From: Pseudomonas sp. PGPPP3
Lineage (GTDB): Bacteria; Pseudomonadota; Gammaproteobacteria; Pseudomonadales; Pseudomonadaceae
Length of the DNA: 6,624 bases
Assembly: GCA_002256055.1 (NCBI GenBank)
Contig: NKIE01000017.1
Coordinates: 1-6,624, forward strand
Direction: 5' to 3'
Program-made: the position numbers and the translations under genes
The notes under the pieces: generated by a model
The model's input: the letters and a program-made list of their open reading frames with translations, nothing else
Told to the model about the DNA's origin: nothing
Databases searched by the model: none
Shown: positions 1 through 6,561 of the stretch, piece by piece
How positions within the stretch are numbered: the first letter of the stretch is position 1
Layout of the letters: the number at the start of each line of letters is the position of its first letter

Positions 1-756
1 GAAGCCAGCCTTGAAGAAGTCCAAGTAGGCGCCAATCAGGGGGCGGAAAATCCCCTGTTTGCCCCAGGTCCATTGCAGGCCATCGCGCCACAGGCGCCAG
101 TTCCACAGCAGGCCATCGCGTTTGAGCATATGAATCATGCCGCGCGTGGAGTCGAGGAAGAAGAAAAAGGTGCCCATCAGCATGGCTCGGCGCAGCAGTT
201 TGCGGCTGCCGCAGACCTGGTTGTAGACGTCGAAGGCCACGGCTTTGTGCTCGGTTTCTTCCAGGGCATGCCAGCGCCACAAACGGGCCATGGCCGGGTG
301 TGCACCGGCCAGCGCTTCGGGGTTTTGCAGCAAGCCGTCGGCGAGGATCGCGGTGATGTGCTCCAGCGCTGCGGTGGCCGCCAGTTGCCGTTGCGGTGAG
401 AACTTCTTCTGGGTGAAGCGAATCCGTGCCTGGGCGCGGCGCTCGATGGTGGTGATGTCGTAGCCCAGGTCGCGCAGGCGGTTGCTGTACTCCATGTGCT
501 CACGGCTGTGGTGGCCTTCCTGGCCGATAAAGCCACGAATCTGCTCCTTCAATACCGGGTCGCTGATCTGGTCGCGGAACTGGCGCACCGAGTCGATGAA
601 GAAGCGCTCGCCGTCGGGGAACAGCACCGACATCGAGTCAAACAGATGGGTCTTGAAGGCATCGCCGCCGTGCCAATGGCGCGGTAGCGGCTTGGGCAGG
701 TTGAAGTCCAGGTGACGAGGGCGAATCTGCAAACCTGCCGGTGTAGTGCTGGCCAT
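1..756 (-). CDS. PF10118-family 'metal-dependent hydrolase', copy 1 (3' end off the window)
   Basis: The frame is open from an ATG at 756 to the window edge: 252 residues without a stop, beginning MASTTPAGLQIRPRHL. It aligns without gaps to the complete neighbour encoded at 962-1804 (186 of 252 residues identical by hand count), so only about 28 C-terminal residues are missing. By family it is a predicted metal-dependent hydrolase (PF10118/COG3687), probably cytoplasmic, substrate unknown; I see no signal peptide. Candidate metal ligands are E50, E80xxH83 (within QEGHHSREH), E132 next to H133, and E167xxH170 (within ALEETEH). That E / ExxH / E / ExxH order is the layout of ferritin-like di-iron proteins, so an oxidase or oxygenase role is as plausible as hydrolysis (inference). 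The ATG is preceded by AGGGAG five bases upstream, the same arrangement as in copy 2. A hairpin between the copies suggests that copy 1 has its own promoter in 757-915, but I could not pick a convincing one there. Confidence 0.88.
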   Translation of the reverse strand, partial: MASTTPAGLQIRPRHLDFNLPKPLPRHWHGGDAFKTHLFDSMSVLFPDGERFFIDSVRQFRDQISDPVLKEQIRGFIGQEGHHSREHMEYSNRLRDLGYDITTIERRAQARIRFTQKKFSPQRQLAATAALEHITAILADGLLQNPEALAGAHPAMARLWRWHALEETEHKAVAFDVYNQVCGSRKLLRRAMLMGTFFFFLDSTRGMIHMLKRDGLLWNWRLWRDGLQWTWGKQGIFRPLIGAYLDFFKAGF

Positions 757-761
757 GATGA

Positions 762-767
762 CTCCCT
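762..767 (-). promoter_or_regulatory. Ribosome binding site of PF10118 copy 1
   Basis: On the minus strand AGGGAG lies five bases before the ATG at 756. The wider string CTCAGGGAGT is identical in front of copy 2, at the same distance from its ATG. This supports both start choices and shows that the duplication included the translation start region. Confidence 0.7.
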
Positions 768-907
768 GAGAGTGGCGTGAGCATGGCCGGACTATGGCGT
801 CGCGCCGGCAGCGGGCACAGGTGCACATCAGCCAATGTTGCAGTCATATGTGGCCATTACCGGTTTGCCAGTCGAACGGTAGGGCTGGTCGCTAGCTCTT
901 GTGTTGC

Positions 908-949
908 GGGGCTTTAAAGCAGAAAGGCCCCGTTAGGGGCCTTTGCTTT
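908..949 (-). terminator. Rho-independent terminator after PF10118 copy 2
   Basis: A perfect 9-bp stem, AAAGGCCCC (923-931) and GGGGCCTTT (936-944), closes on a GTTA loop 18 bases downstream of the copy 2 stop codon. An outer AAAGC/GCTTT pairing (916-920 with 945-949) extends it past a two-base AG bulge. On the minus strand the stem is followed by TTTCTGCTTT, a broken U tract; on the plus strand by GCTTTT, so it could work in both directions. A further arm, GGGGCTTT at 908-915, can compete for pairing with 923-931. The rest of the 205-bp spacer (757-961) shows no gene; it should hold the copy 1 promoter, but I found no strong match. Confidence 0.75.
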
Positions 950-961
950 TGTGGCTGAGAG

Positions 962-1804
962 TTAGGCTGCTACGGCCTTGGTCGTGACTTCGTCGAACTC
1001 GTCGCGGTACTGCTCAACCAGGTGCAGGTTGTTGTGTTGCCAAGGGTGGAAGCCGGTCTTGTAGAAGTCTGCGTAGTCACCTACAAGCTTGCGGAAAATG
1101 CCGTCTTTGCCCCACAGCCAAACCAGGCCGTCGCGCCAGACTCGCCAGTTCCACAGCAAGCCGTCGCGCTTGAGCATATGGATCAAGCCCTTAGTGGTGT
1201 CGAAGGTGAAGAAGAACGTGCTCTGCAGCATGGCCCGGCGCAGCAGCCATTTATTGCCGCTGACCTGTTGGAATACATCGAAAGCCACTGCCTTGTGTTC
1301 AGTCTCTTCCAGGGCATGCCAGCGCCACAGCTTGGCCATCGCCGGGTCGGCGCCGGCGGTCCATTGCGGGTTGCTCAACACGGCATCGGCCATGATCGCG
1401 GTGAGGTGTTCTACCGAAGTAGTGGCCGCTAGCTGGAGCTTGGCGGGCAGGTGCTTGCGCACAAATGCCAGGCGGCGCTTGATGCCGCGCTCCAGGTAGT
1501 CAACGTCATAGCCCAGGTCGCGCAGGCGCTGGCTGTATTCCAGATGCTCACGGCTGTGGTGGCCTTCCTGGCCGATAAAGCCGCGGATCTGCTCATTCAG
1601 GGTGGGGTCGCTGATCTGGTCGCGAAACAGGCGCACCGAATCGATAAAGAAACGCTCGCCATCGGGAAACAGCACCGACATGGCATCGAACAGGTGAGTC
1701 TTGAACGCATCGCCGCTATGCCAGTGGCGGGGCATTGGGTTGGGCAGGTCAAAGTCCAGGTGGCGGGGACGAATCTGCAAACCGGGCGGCGTGGTGCTGA
1801 TCAT
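962..1804 (-). CDS. PF10118-family 'metal-dependent hydrolase', copy 2; candidate di-iron protein
   Basis: Complete 280-residue protein from an ATG at 1804 to a TAA at 962-964. The family is known as predicted metal-dependent hydrolases (PF10118/COG3687); the substrate is not known to me. Visible features are an N-terminal IRPRHLDFDLP stretch, FPDGERFF with E50, IGQEGHHSREH with E80/H83/H87, E132-H133, WRWHALEETEH with E166/E167/E169/H170, and a Trp-rich C-terminal region (about 218-231). One acidic residue, an ExxH, another acidic residue and a second ExxH, spaced about 30-50 residues apart, match a four-helix ferritin-like di-iron centre, so I infer a possible oxygen-dependent enzyme. I see no signal peptide or clear membrane span, although a hydrophobic TFFF patch lies near 196-200. 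It is transcribed divergently from an AraC regulator 126 bp away, which probably controls it. It is a tandem paralogue of the gene at 1-756, which starts about 200 bp downstream of its stop; the terminator between them argues against a simple operon. Confidence 0.93.
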   Translation of the reverse strand: MISTTPPGLQIRPRHLDFDLPNPMPRHWHSGDAFKTHLFDAMSVLFPDGERFFIDSVRLFRDQISDPTLNEQIRGFIGQEGHHSREHLEYSQRLRDLGYDVDYLERGIKRRLAFVRKHLPAKLQLAATTSVEHLTAIMADAVLSNPQWTAGADPAMAKLWRWHALEETEHKAVAFDVFQQVSGNKWLLRRAMLQSTFFFTFDTTKGLIHMLKRDGLLWNWRVWRDGLVWLWGKDGIFRKLVGDYADFYKTGFHPWQHNNLHLVEQYRDEFDEVTTKAVAA

Positions 1805-1809
1805 GACAA

Positions 1810-1815
1810 CTCCCT
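1810..1815 (-). promoter_or_regulatory. Ribosome binding site of PF10118 copy 2
   Basis: AGGGAG on the minus strand lies five bases before the ATG at 1804 and matches the site in front of copy 1. It supports the ATG over any internal start. Confidence 0.7.
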
Positions 1816-1831
1816 GAGGGGCAAACAGAAT

Positions 1832-1849
1832 CTAGAGCTTTAACTCTAG
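1832..1849. promoter_or_regulatory. Inverted repeat CTAGAG-N6-CTCTAG, candidate operator
   Basis: A perfect six-base inverted repeat, CTAGAG and CTCTAG around CTTTAA, lies in the spacer between PF10118 copy 2 and the AraC gene. It overlaps the candidate -10 box of copy 2. A site here would suit a dimeric regulator acting as repressor or autoregulator. AraC-type proteins more often bind direct repeats, so another regulator is possible. Confidence 0.4.
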
Positions 1850-1871
1850 GCTTGTTAGCGAGCACGGCCAA
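1843..1871 (-). promoter_or_regulatory. Candidate sigma70-type promoter of PF10118 copy 2
   Basis: On the minus strand TTGGCC (1866-1871) and TAGAGT (1843-1848) are separated by 17 bases; each matches four of six consensus positions. Weak boxes are usual for promoters that need an activator, and a divergent AraC regulator is adjacent. The -10 lies within the inverted repeat at 1832-1849. This is a by-eye match only. Confidence 0.35.
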
Positions 1872-1880
1872 GGTTATCTT
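1852..1880 (+). promoter_or_regulatory. Candidate promoter of the AraC-family gene
   Basis: TTGTTA (1852-1857) and TATCTT (1875-1880) are 17 bases apart on the plus strand, each four of six to consensus, and end 50 bases before the ATG at 1931. They overlap the candidate promoter of the divergent gene, so the two could be controlled from one site. The boxes are weak and the call is tentative. Confidence 0.25.
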
Positions 1881-1930
1881 CTGCCAATATTCGGGTCATA
1901 TCCGGCCAGAAAACTCATAAGAATAACAAG

Positions 1931-2950
1931 ATGAAACCGCCACTTAATCTCACCACTGAGTTGGTGCCGTTGACCTATGTCGAGGCCCTGCTGGAGTTGG
2001 CACACACCTTTGGGGTTGAGCGTGACGCTTTGTTTGCGGCTGCGCGGGTTAAGCCTCAGGTGCTGCAACACCCTAACGGGCGCGTGTCGTTTATCGATTT
2101 CAACCTGCTCGCCATTGCCGCCTTGCAGGCCTGCCATGAGCCCGCGCTGGGGCTGTTGCTGGGTCAGCGCCTGAACGTTTCCAGCCACGGCATTCTCGGT
2201 TATGCGGTGCTGGCCAGCGCCAACCTCGGCCAAGCCATTCAATTTGCCCTGAAGTATTACCGGGTGCTGGGCCTGACCTTCGATCTGGAGTTGATCGAGC
2301 ACCCTGAGCGCATGGAGTTACGGGCCATCGAGTCGATGCCCATGGGCCCGCTGACGCGCTTCGCCGCCGAGGGCTTGTTGGCGAGCTTGTACAGCATCGC
2401 GCGCTTTCTCGTGGGGGTTGATCTACAAGGCCTGACGGTGGGTTTTGCCCATGCGGCGCCGGCTCATGCCGAGCGCTACCGCGAGATCTTCGGTGTGGCA
2501 GCGCAGTTCGATCAGCCCTGGCATTCGCTGAGCATGCCCAAGCGCTATCTGGCCCAACCGATGGCCCTGGCCAATCCGGGCACCGTGCAGATGTGCGAGC
2601 AGCAATGCGAGGCTTTGCTGTCCACGCTGGATGTGCAGGAAGGGTTGCTGACCCGCGTGCGGCGTTTGCTGCTGGCCCGCCCTGGGGATTTTCCCAACCT
2701 GCAGAGCGCCGCCCAGGCGCTGCACACCAGCGGCCGTAGCCTGCGCCGGCATTTGTCTGACCTCGGTACCAGCTACCAGCAGGTGCTCGATGAGGTGCGC
2801 AAACGTCTGGCGCTGCAGTACCTGAGCACCACGCAATTGCCGCTGTATGAGATTGCCTTTCTGCTGGGTTTTAGCGACCCGTCGAACTTCCGGCGGGCGT
2901 TCAAGAAGTGGACTGGCAAGACGCCTGGCGACTACCGCCGCGATAGTTAA
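1931..2950 (+). CDS. AraC-family transcriptional regulator with PF12625-type N-terminal domain
   Basis: Complete 339-residue protein, ATG at 1931 to TAA at 2948-2950, the usual length for this AraC subfamily. Residues about 15-205 fit the AraC 'arabinose-binding' N-terminal domain (PF12625 type), with family-like phrases such as SHGILGYAVLASANLGQAI and FALKYYRVL. Residues about 255-336 are the HTH_18 DNA-binding domain: a first helix-turn-helix around 256-276 (LQSAAQALHTSGRSLRRHL) and a second around 304-325, with the family signature EIAFLLGFSDPSNFRRAFKKWTGKTPGDYR near the C-terminus. It is a cytoplasmic, probably ligand-responsive activator. Its divergent placement next to the PF10118 genes makes them the likely targets, the ligand perhaps being their substrate (inference). 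The ribosome binding site is weak (AAGAATAACAAG before the ATG), suggesting low expression; no better in-frame start is seen. Confidence 0.93.
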   Translation: MKPPLNLTTELVPLTYVEALLELAHTFGVERDALFAAARVKPQVLQHPNGRVSFIDFNLLAIAALQACHEPALGLLLGQRLNVSSHGILGYAVLASANLGQAIQFALKYYRVLGLTFDLELIEHPERMELRAIESMPMGPLTRFAAEGLLASLYSIARFLVGVDLQGLTVGFAHAAPAHAERYREIFGVAAQFDQPWHSLSMPKRYLAQPMALANPGTVQMCEQQCEALLSTLDVQEGLLTRVRRLLLARPGDFPNLQSAAQALHTSGRSLRRHLSDLGTSYQQVLDEVRKRLALQYLSTTQLPLYEIAFLLGFSDPSNFRRAFKKWTGKTPGDYRRDS

Positions 2951-2962
2951 ATCGCCCGGCGT

Positions 2963-5620
2963 TCACTGCACGCCCAGAGGCGCAAACAAGGCCTGCAACT
3001 CCTCTTCGCCTAGCGCCAGTTGGCCAAGCCCTTCGCTGTCCAGCAGGCCACGGGCGAGGCTGGCCTTGTTCTGCTGCAGTTGCTGGATTTTCTCTTCCAG
3101 GCTGCCGCGGGCGATCAGCTTGTAGACGAACACCGGCTTGTCCTGACCGATGCGGTAGGCGCGGTCGCTGGCCTGGGCTTCGACTGCCGGATTCCACCAG
3201 GGGTCGAAGTGGATCACGGTGTCGGCGGCGGTCAGGTTGAGGCCGGCGCCGCCAGCTTTCAGGCTGATCAGAAACACCGGCACCTGGCCGCTCTGGAACT
3301 GCTCCACCGGGGTGCGCCGGTCTTGGGTGCTGCCGGTGAGTTTGACGTAGCCGATCTGCCGCGCCTGCAGTTCGGTTTCGATCAGCGCCAGCATCGAGGT
3401 GAACTGCGAAAACAGCAGCACCCGGCGGCCGGCGGCGGTCAATTCATCGAGCATTTCCAACAGGCTGCTGAGCTTGCCCGAGTCGCGGCTGTCGAGGTCG
3501 CTGGGTGGCTCGTCCAGCAGGCGCAGGTCGCAGCAGCACTGGCGCAGGCGTAGCAGCGCTTCGAGGATGACGATCTGGCTGCGCGCCAGGCCCTGGCGGG
3601 CGATCTCGGCGCGGACCTTCTGGTCCATGGCCAGGCGCAGGGTTTCGTAGCGGTCGCGCTGGGCGGCGGTCAGCTCGACCCAGTGGGTGATTTCGGTTTT
3701 CGCCGGCAGTTCGGTGGCCACTTGTTCCTTGGTGCGGCGCAGCAGGAAGGGCCTGATCCGCCCGTGCAGATGGGTCAGACGCTGGGCGTTGGCCTGCTTC
3801 TCGATCGGCGTGCGGTAGTCGCGCTGGAAGCTTTTGCTGTCGCCAAGCCAGCCAGGCATGAGGAAGTTGAACAGCGACCAGAGCTCACCCAGGTGATTTT
3901 CTAGCGGTGTGCCGCTCAGGCACAGGCGCTGTTCGGCCTGGATCTGCGCCAAGGCGAGGGCGGCCTTGCTGCGCGGGTTCTTGATGTTCTGCGCTTCATC
4001 GAGAATCAGCAGGTGATAGCGCTGGGCGCTGAGCAGGGCGAGGTCGCGGGGCAGCAGGGCGTAGGTGCTGAGGATCAGATCGTGACTGCCGATCTGACTG
4101 AATAGTGCACGGCGTTTGCTGCCATGCAGGGCCAGGACACGCAGCTCCGGGGCGAAGCGCGCGGCTTCGTCCTGCCAGTTGGCGATCAGGCTGGTGGGCA
4201 TCACGATCAGCGCTGGCGCGGTCAGGCGCCCGGCTTGTTTCTCGGTGAGCACATGGGCGAGGGTCTGCACGGTTTTGCCCAGGCCCATGTCATCGGCCAG
4301 CACACCGCCAACGCGCAGTTCGCGCAGGGTCTGCATCCAGGCCAGGCCTTCCAACTGATAAGGGCGCAGGGTTGCGCGCAGGCCGCTGGGGGCGCTGATG
4401 GCCTGCTGCGGCAGTTTTTGCAGGCGGCTGGCGAAGTCACGCAGCTGCTCGCCGCCATGCCAGTGCAGGGCCGGGCCTTGGGCCAGGGTCTGCAGGCGTG
4501 CGGCATCGGCGCGGGGCAGGCGCAGAGGCTCGCTGCCGGCCAGCGGGTCACGGAAGAACAGCTCGCCGAGGGTTGCCAGCAGTGGCTTCAAACGGGCGAA
4601 GGGCAGGCCGACGCGGCGTTTGTCGGGCAGGCTGACCGTCAGCAGATCGCTGTCCGGGCGCTTGGCCACGGCGTCGCCATTCAGCAGCCAGGGCGTGCGC
4701 CGAATCGCCTGCAGCAGAATCGGCAGCAGGCTGATGCGCTGGCCGTCCACCTCGATGCCCAACTCCAGATCGAACCAGTCGTGCTCGGGGGCTTCGTCAA
4801 TCTGCGCGTACCAGTCGTCCACTGTTAGCAAATTGAACTGGAAGTCCGGACGCACCAGCACCTGCCAGCCGGCCGCGCGCAGTTCGGGCACGCGCTGTTG
4901 GTAGAACTGCAGCCAGGCGCCATCGCTGTCCATCTCGAAGGGTTCGCCGGCTTCGGCCGGCAGCGCTTCGCTCTGGCGCAGCGACACCAGCATACCGGCA
5001 TCTTCCAGGCTGCGACGCAGGCGCGCTTCGGCCGCGGCATCACGAATGATGCGCAGTGTCAGGGTTGGGCTCTGGCGCACCAGCAGGTCTTTGGCCGGTT
5101 TGCCGAAGGTGCGCTGGCCCTGGTACTCGAAGGCCAGGGCGGCACGGTGCTGGGTCTGCTCGTGCATGCGGCCTTTGCGCGCATCGAAGTGCATGCGCAC
5201 ATGGCTGCCGAGGCTGAGTACGGCGGTCGGCTGCAGGCCTTCCAGGCGTTCTTCTACCTGCGGTTCGCTGGCGATTTTGGTCGGTGGCGGAGGCAGCAGA
5301 GGCAATGGCGGCGGTGGCAGGCCGGCTTCTTGCTGGGCCTGCAGGGTGAGCAGGGCAGCCACCACGTGCTTGCAGTTGTAGCGCACCGGGCAGCCGCAAT
5401 GGCCGTCGATGCGCCAGCCAAACTCCTGGGCCTGCAACTGGATGCGTTGTCGGTAGACCTGGCCGCTGGTGCCGCGGCAGCTGGCCATCAGGGTTTGCTG
5501 GTGGAGGCTGAGCAACTGGCTGCGGCCTTCGGCGGCATAGCGCACGCCACGGTCGAAGTTGCCGCCGCCGATGCTGGCGCGCCAGTCGTCCTGGTGCAAC
5601 TGCAAGATATCCAGGGTCAT
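2963..5620 (-). CDS. SWIM zinc-finger SNF2-family DNA-dependent ATPase/helicase
   Basis: An 885-residue protein starting MTLDILQLHQDDW and ending at a TGA at 2963-2965. Residues 75-85 hold a SWIM zinc finger, C75-G-C77 then C83-K-H85. A proline-rich linker follows (about 101-114), then a long middle region (about 130-410) that I cannot assign to a motif. The SNF2 ATPase core starts near 415 (LRPYQLEGLAWM): Walker A DDMGLGKT at 443-450, motif Ia MPTSLIANW, Walker B DEAQ at 541-544, motif III LSGTPLEN. The second RecA lobe has LLFSQFTSML near 735-744, LKAGGAGLNLTAAD, and motif VI QASDRAYRIGQ near 815-825. All catalytic motifs are intact. Such proteins translocate on duplex DNA and displace or remodel bound proteins; the bacterial SWIM-SNF2 role is poorly defined, with repair or transcription recycling being possible. 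I start it at the ATG at 5620 because GAGG precedes it by eight bases and because the longer frame, to 5749, enters a repeat element. No methylase, nuclease or defence partner is adjacent. It converges on the AraC gene at 12 bp. Confidence 0.93.
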   Translation of the reverse strand: MTLDILQLHQDDWRASIGGGNFDRGVRYAAEGRSQLLSLHQQTLMASCRGTSGQVYRQRIQLQAQEFGWRIDGHCGCPVRYNCKHVVAALLTLQAQQEAGLPPPPLPLLPPPPTKIASEPQVEERLEGLQPTAVLSLGSHVRMHFDARKGRMHEQTQHRAALAFEYQGQRTFGKPAKDLLVRQSPTLTLRIIRDAAAEARLRRSLEDAGMLVSLRQSEALPAEAGEPFEMDSDGAWLQFYQQRVPELRAAGWQVLVRPDFQFNLLTVDDWYAQIDEAPEHDWFDLELGIEVDGQRISLLPILLQAIRRTPWLLNGDAVAKRPDSDLLTVSLPDKRRVGLPFARLKPLLATLGELFFRDPLAGSEPLRLPRADAARLQTLAQGPALHWHGGEQLRDFASRLQKLPQQAISAPSGLRATLRPYQLEGLAWMQTLRELRVGGVLADDMGLGKTVQTLAHVLTEKQAGRLTAPALIVMPTSLIANWQDEAARFAPELRVLALHGSKRRALFSQIGSHDLILSTYALLPRDLALLSAQRYHLLILDEAQNIKNPRSKAALALAQIQAEQRLCLSGTPLENHLGELWSLFNFLMPGWLGDSKSFQRDYRTPIEKQANAQRLTHLHGRIRPFLLRRTKEQVATELPAKTEITHWVELTAAQRDRYETLRLAMDQKVRAEIARQGLARSQIVILEALLRLRQCCCDLRLLDEPPSDLDSRDSGKLSSLLEMLDELTAAGRRVLLFSQFTSMLALIETELQARQIGYVKLTGSTQDRRTPVEQFQSGQVPVFLISLKAGGAGLNLTAADTVIHFDPWWNPAVEAQASDRAYRIGQDKPVFVYKLIARGSLEEKIQQLQQNKASLARGLLDSEGLGQLALGEEELQALFAPLGVQ

Positions 5621-5628
5621 CGGGCGTG

Positions 5629-5632
5629 CCTC
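5629..5632 (-). promoter_or_regulatory. Ribosome binding site fixing the SNF2 start
   Basis: GAGG on the minus strand lies eight bases before the ATG at 5620. The alternative start at 5749 would add 43 Pro-rich residues partly encoded by the palindromic repeat, which supports the downstream start. Confidence 0.55.
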
Positions 5633-5705
5633 GCGGGCGATAGGTCGAATCGAGAAGCCGAATAGACGCAAAGCCGGTGAGTCTGGCACAGCTGGGGGCA
5701 GATTG

Positions 5706-5846
5706 GCAGGTTGTTGAAAAATGTAGGCGAGGCCGCCTAGACAAGGCAAAAACCGGCGAAGACGCGGAGTTTACTGTTGTAAATGAGCAGTCTGAGCCGG
5801 TTTTTAACGCCGTATAGGCAACGCAGGTAGTTTTTCAATGACCTGC
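5706..5846. repeat. 141-bp palindromic intergenic repeat, MITE-like
   Basis: The ends are near-perfect inverted repeats: GCAGGTTGTTGAAAAA (5706-5721) against TTTTTCAATGACCTGC (5831-5846), 14 of 16 bases matching. Nested inside are AAAAACCGGC (5748-5757) with GCCGGTTTTT (5796-5805), perfect over ten bases, and TTTAC-TGTT-GTAAA (5770-5783) at the tip. All three pairs centre on about 5776, so the whole element can fold into one long imperfect hairpin. It encodes no protein. It begins 7 bp after the stop codon of the AraC-like gene at 5854, so it may end that transcript. I recall similar repeats between Pseudomonas genes, but copy number cannot be shown from this window. No clear target-site duplication is visible at the edges. 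Confidence 0.75.
5811..5838 (-). promoter_or_regulatory. Promoter-like boxes within the repeat, facing the SNF2 gene
   Basis: On the minus strand TTGAAA (5833-5838) and TATACG (5811-5816) are 16 bases apart, five of six and four of six to sigma70 consensus. If active, the repeat would supply a promoter about 190 bp upstream of the SNF2 start. The long palindrome just downstream could equally block transcription, so this is only a possibility. The remaining spacer 5621-5705 holds no better promoter that I can see. Confidence 0.2.
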
Positions 5847-5853
5847 TAGGTGA

Positions 5854-6489
5854 TCAGTGTGCCAATGCCTGGCGATACAGCCCCGGCGTGGCGCCAAAGG
5901 CCTGGCGAAAGCGGTTGCTGAAGTGGCTGGCGCTGGCAAAACCACAGCTCAGGGCAATCTCGCCCAGAGCCAGATGGCTGTGCTGCAACAAATGGGCGGC
6001 GCGCTGCAGACGGCGCGTGAGCACATAGCGATGGGGCGCCAGGCCGACGCTGAGCTGGAACATGCGCGCAAAGTGATAGGGCGACAGCGCCACCCGCTGC
6101 GCCAACTCGTCGATGCTCAGTGGCTGGTCGAGGTGTTGCTCGATGTAGTCCAGCAAGTCTTTGCGCTGATGCGCGGCCAGCCCGCCCTTGACGTGCAAAT
6201 CCTGGCGGCGGCCGCTGTGGCTGAGCAGGCTGTGATCGAGGATCGCGCAGGCCAGGCTGGAACACAGCAGGCGTTCCGCCGGCTCGTGCCAGTCGAGCTG
6301 GCTGAGGGCGCGAAAGCGGGCGGTTTGCAGCGGCTCATCGATAAAGGTGCGTTCATGTAGCTGAGTTTCGCGCGGCTCGCGGTCGAGCAGGCGCACGGCG
6401 CCGAGGGCAAATTGCTCGACATCGAAGTACAGGTGGATAAAACGCAGCTCGCCGTTCACCACCCAGGCCGACTGATGCTCGGCCGGCAA
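5854..6489 (-). pseudogene. AraC-family regulator, N-terminally truncated (intact DNA-binding domain)
   Basis: The frame ends at a TGA at 5854-5856. From a TTG at 6489 it gives 211 residues, against roughly 270-300 for comparable AraC regulators. Residues about 107-208 are a complete AraC DNA-binding domain: first helix-turn-helix near 126-145 (SIDELAQRVALSPYHFARMF), second near 174-195 (LGEIALSCGFASASHFSNRF), and the closing FGATPGLYRQ. Residues 1-25 (ending VVNGELRFIHLYF) look like the end of a cupin-type sensor domain. The same frame continues upstream to 6561 with domain-like sequence (GGLGTFRRDQPGHKGAPDKLCILPAEH) and then meets TGA at 6562-6564. No ATG and no good ribosome binding site precede the domain, so I read it as lacking about 60-90 N-terminal residues. 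It may be a remnant, or the sequence may join another piece here. A functional short regulator started at the TTG cannot be excluded. Its target is unknown. Confidence 0.7.
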
Positions 6490-6561
6490 AATGCACAGCT
6501 TGTCTGGGGCGCCTTTGTGGCCTGGCTGATCACGGCGGAAGGTGCCCAGGCCACCGTCCTT

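Noticed and set aside
823..841. Imperfect inverted repeat GCACAT...ATGTTGC upstream of PF10118 copy 1
   Set aside because: Short, interrupted arms, no match to the repeat in the 1805-1930 spacer, and no adjacent promoter boxes; could be chance.
1022..1432. Plus-strand open frames over the PF10118 genes (also 73-399 and 1451-1843)
   Set aside because: They mirror each other only because the genes beneath are paralogues; the conserved protein sequence and start signals are on the minus strand.
4124..4828. Plus-strand open frame of 234 residues opposite the SNF2 gene
   Set aside because: Antisense shadow of a high-GC gene: low-complexity Gln/Ala/Gly composition and no recognisable domain, while the opposite strand encodes intact ATPase motifs.
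4898..5665. Plus-strand open frame of 255 residues
   Set aside because: Same kind of antisense shadow, opposite the SWIM and linker part of the SNF2 protein and running past its start.
5621..5749. N-terminal extension of the SNF2 protein to an ATG at 5749 (43 extra residues)
   Set aside because: It is partly encoded by the palindromic repeat, is Pro-rich without family-like sequence, and the ATG at 5620 has its own GAGG.
5857..6360. Plus-strand open frame of 167 residues over the second AraC gene
   Set aside because: The opposite strand encodes a clear AraC DNA-binding domain; this frame is Ala/Gln-rich and has no matching motif.
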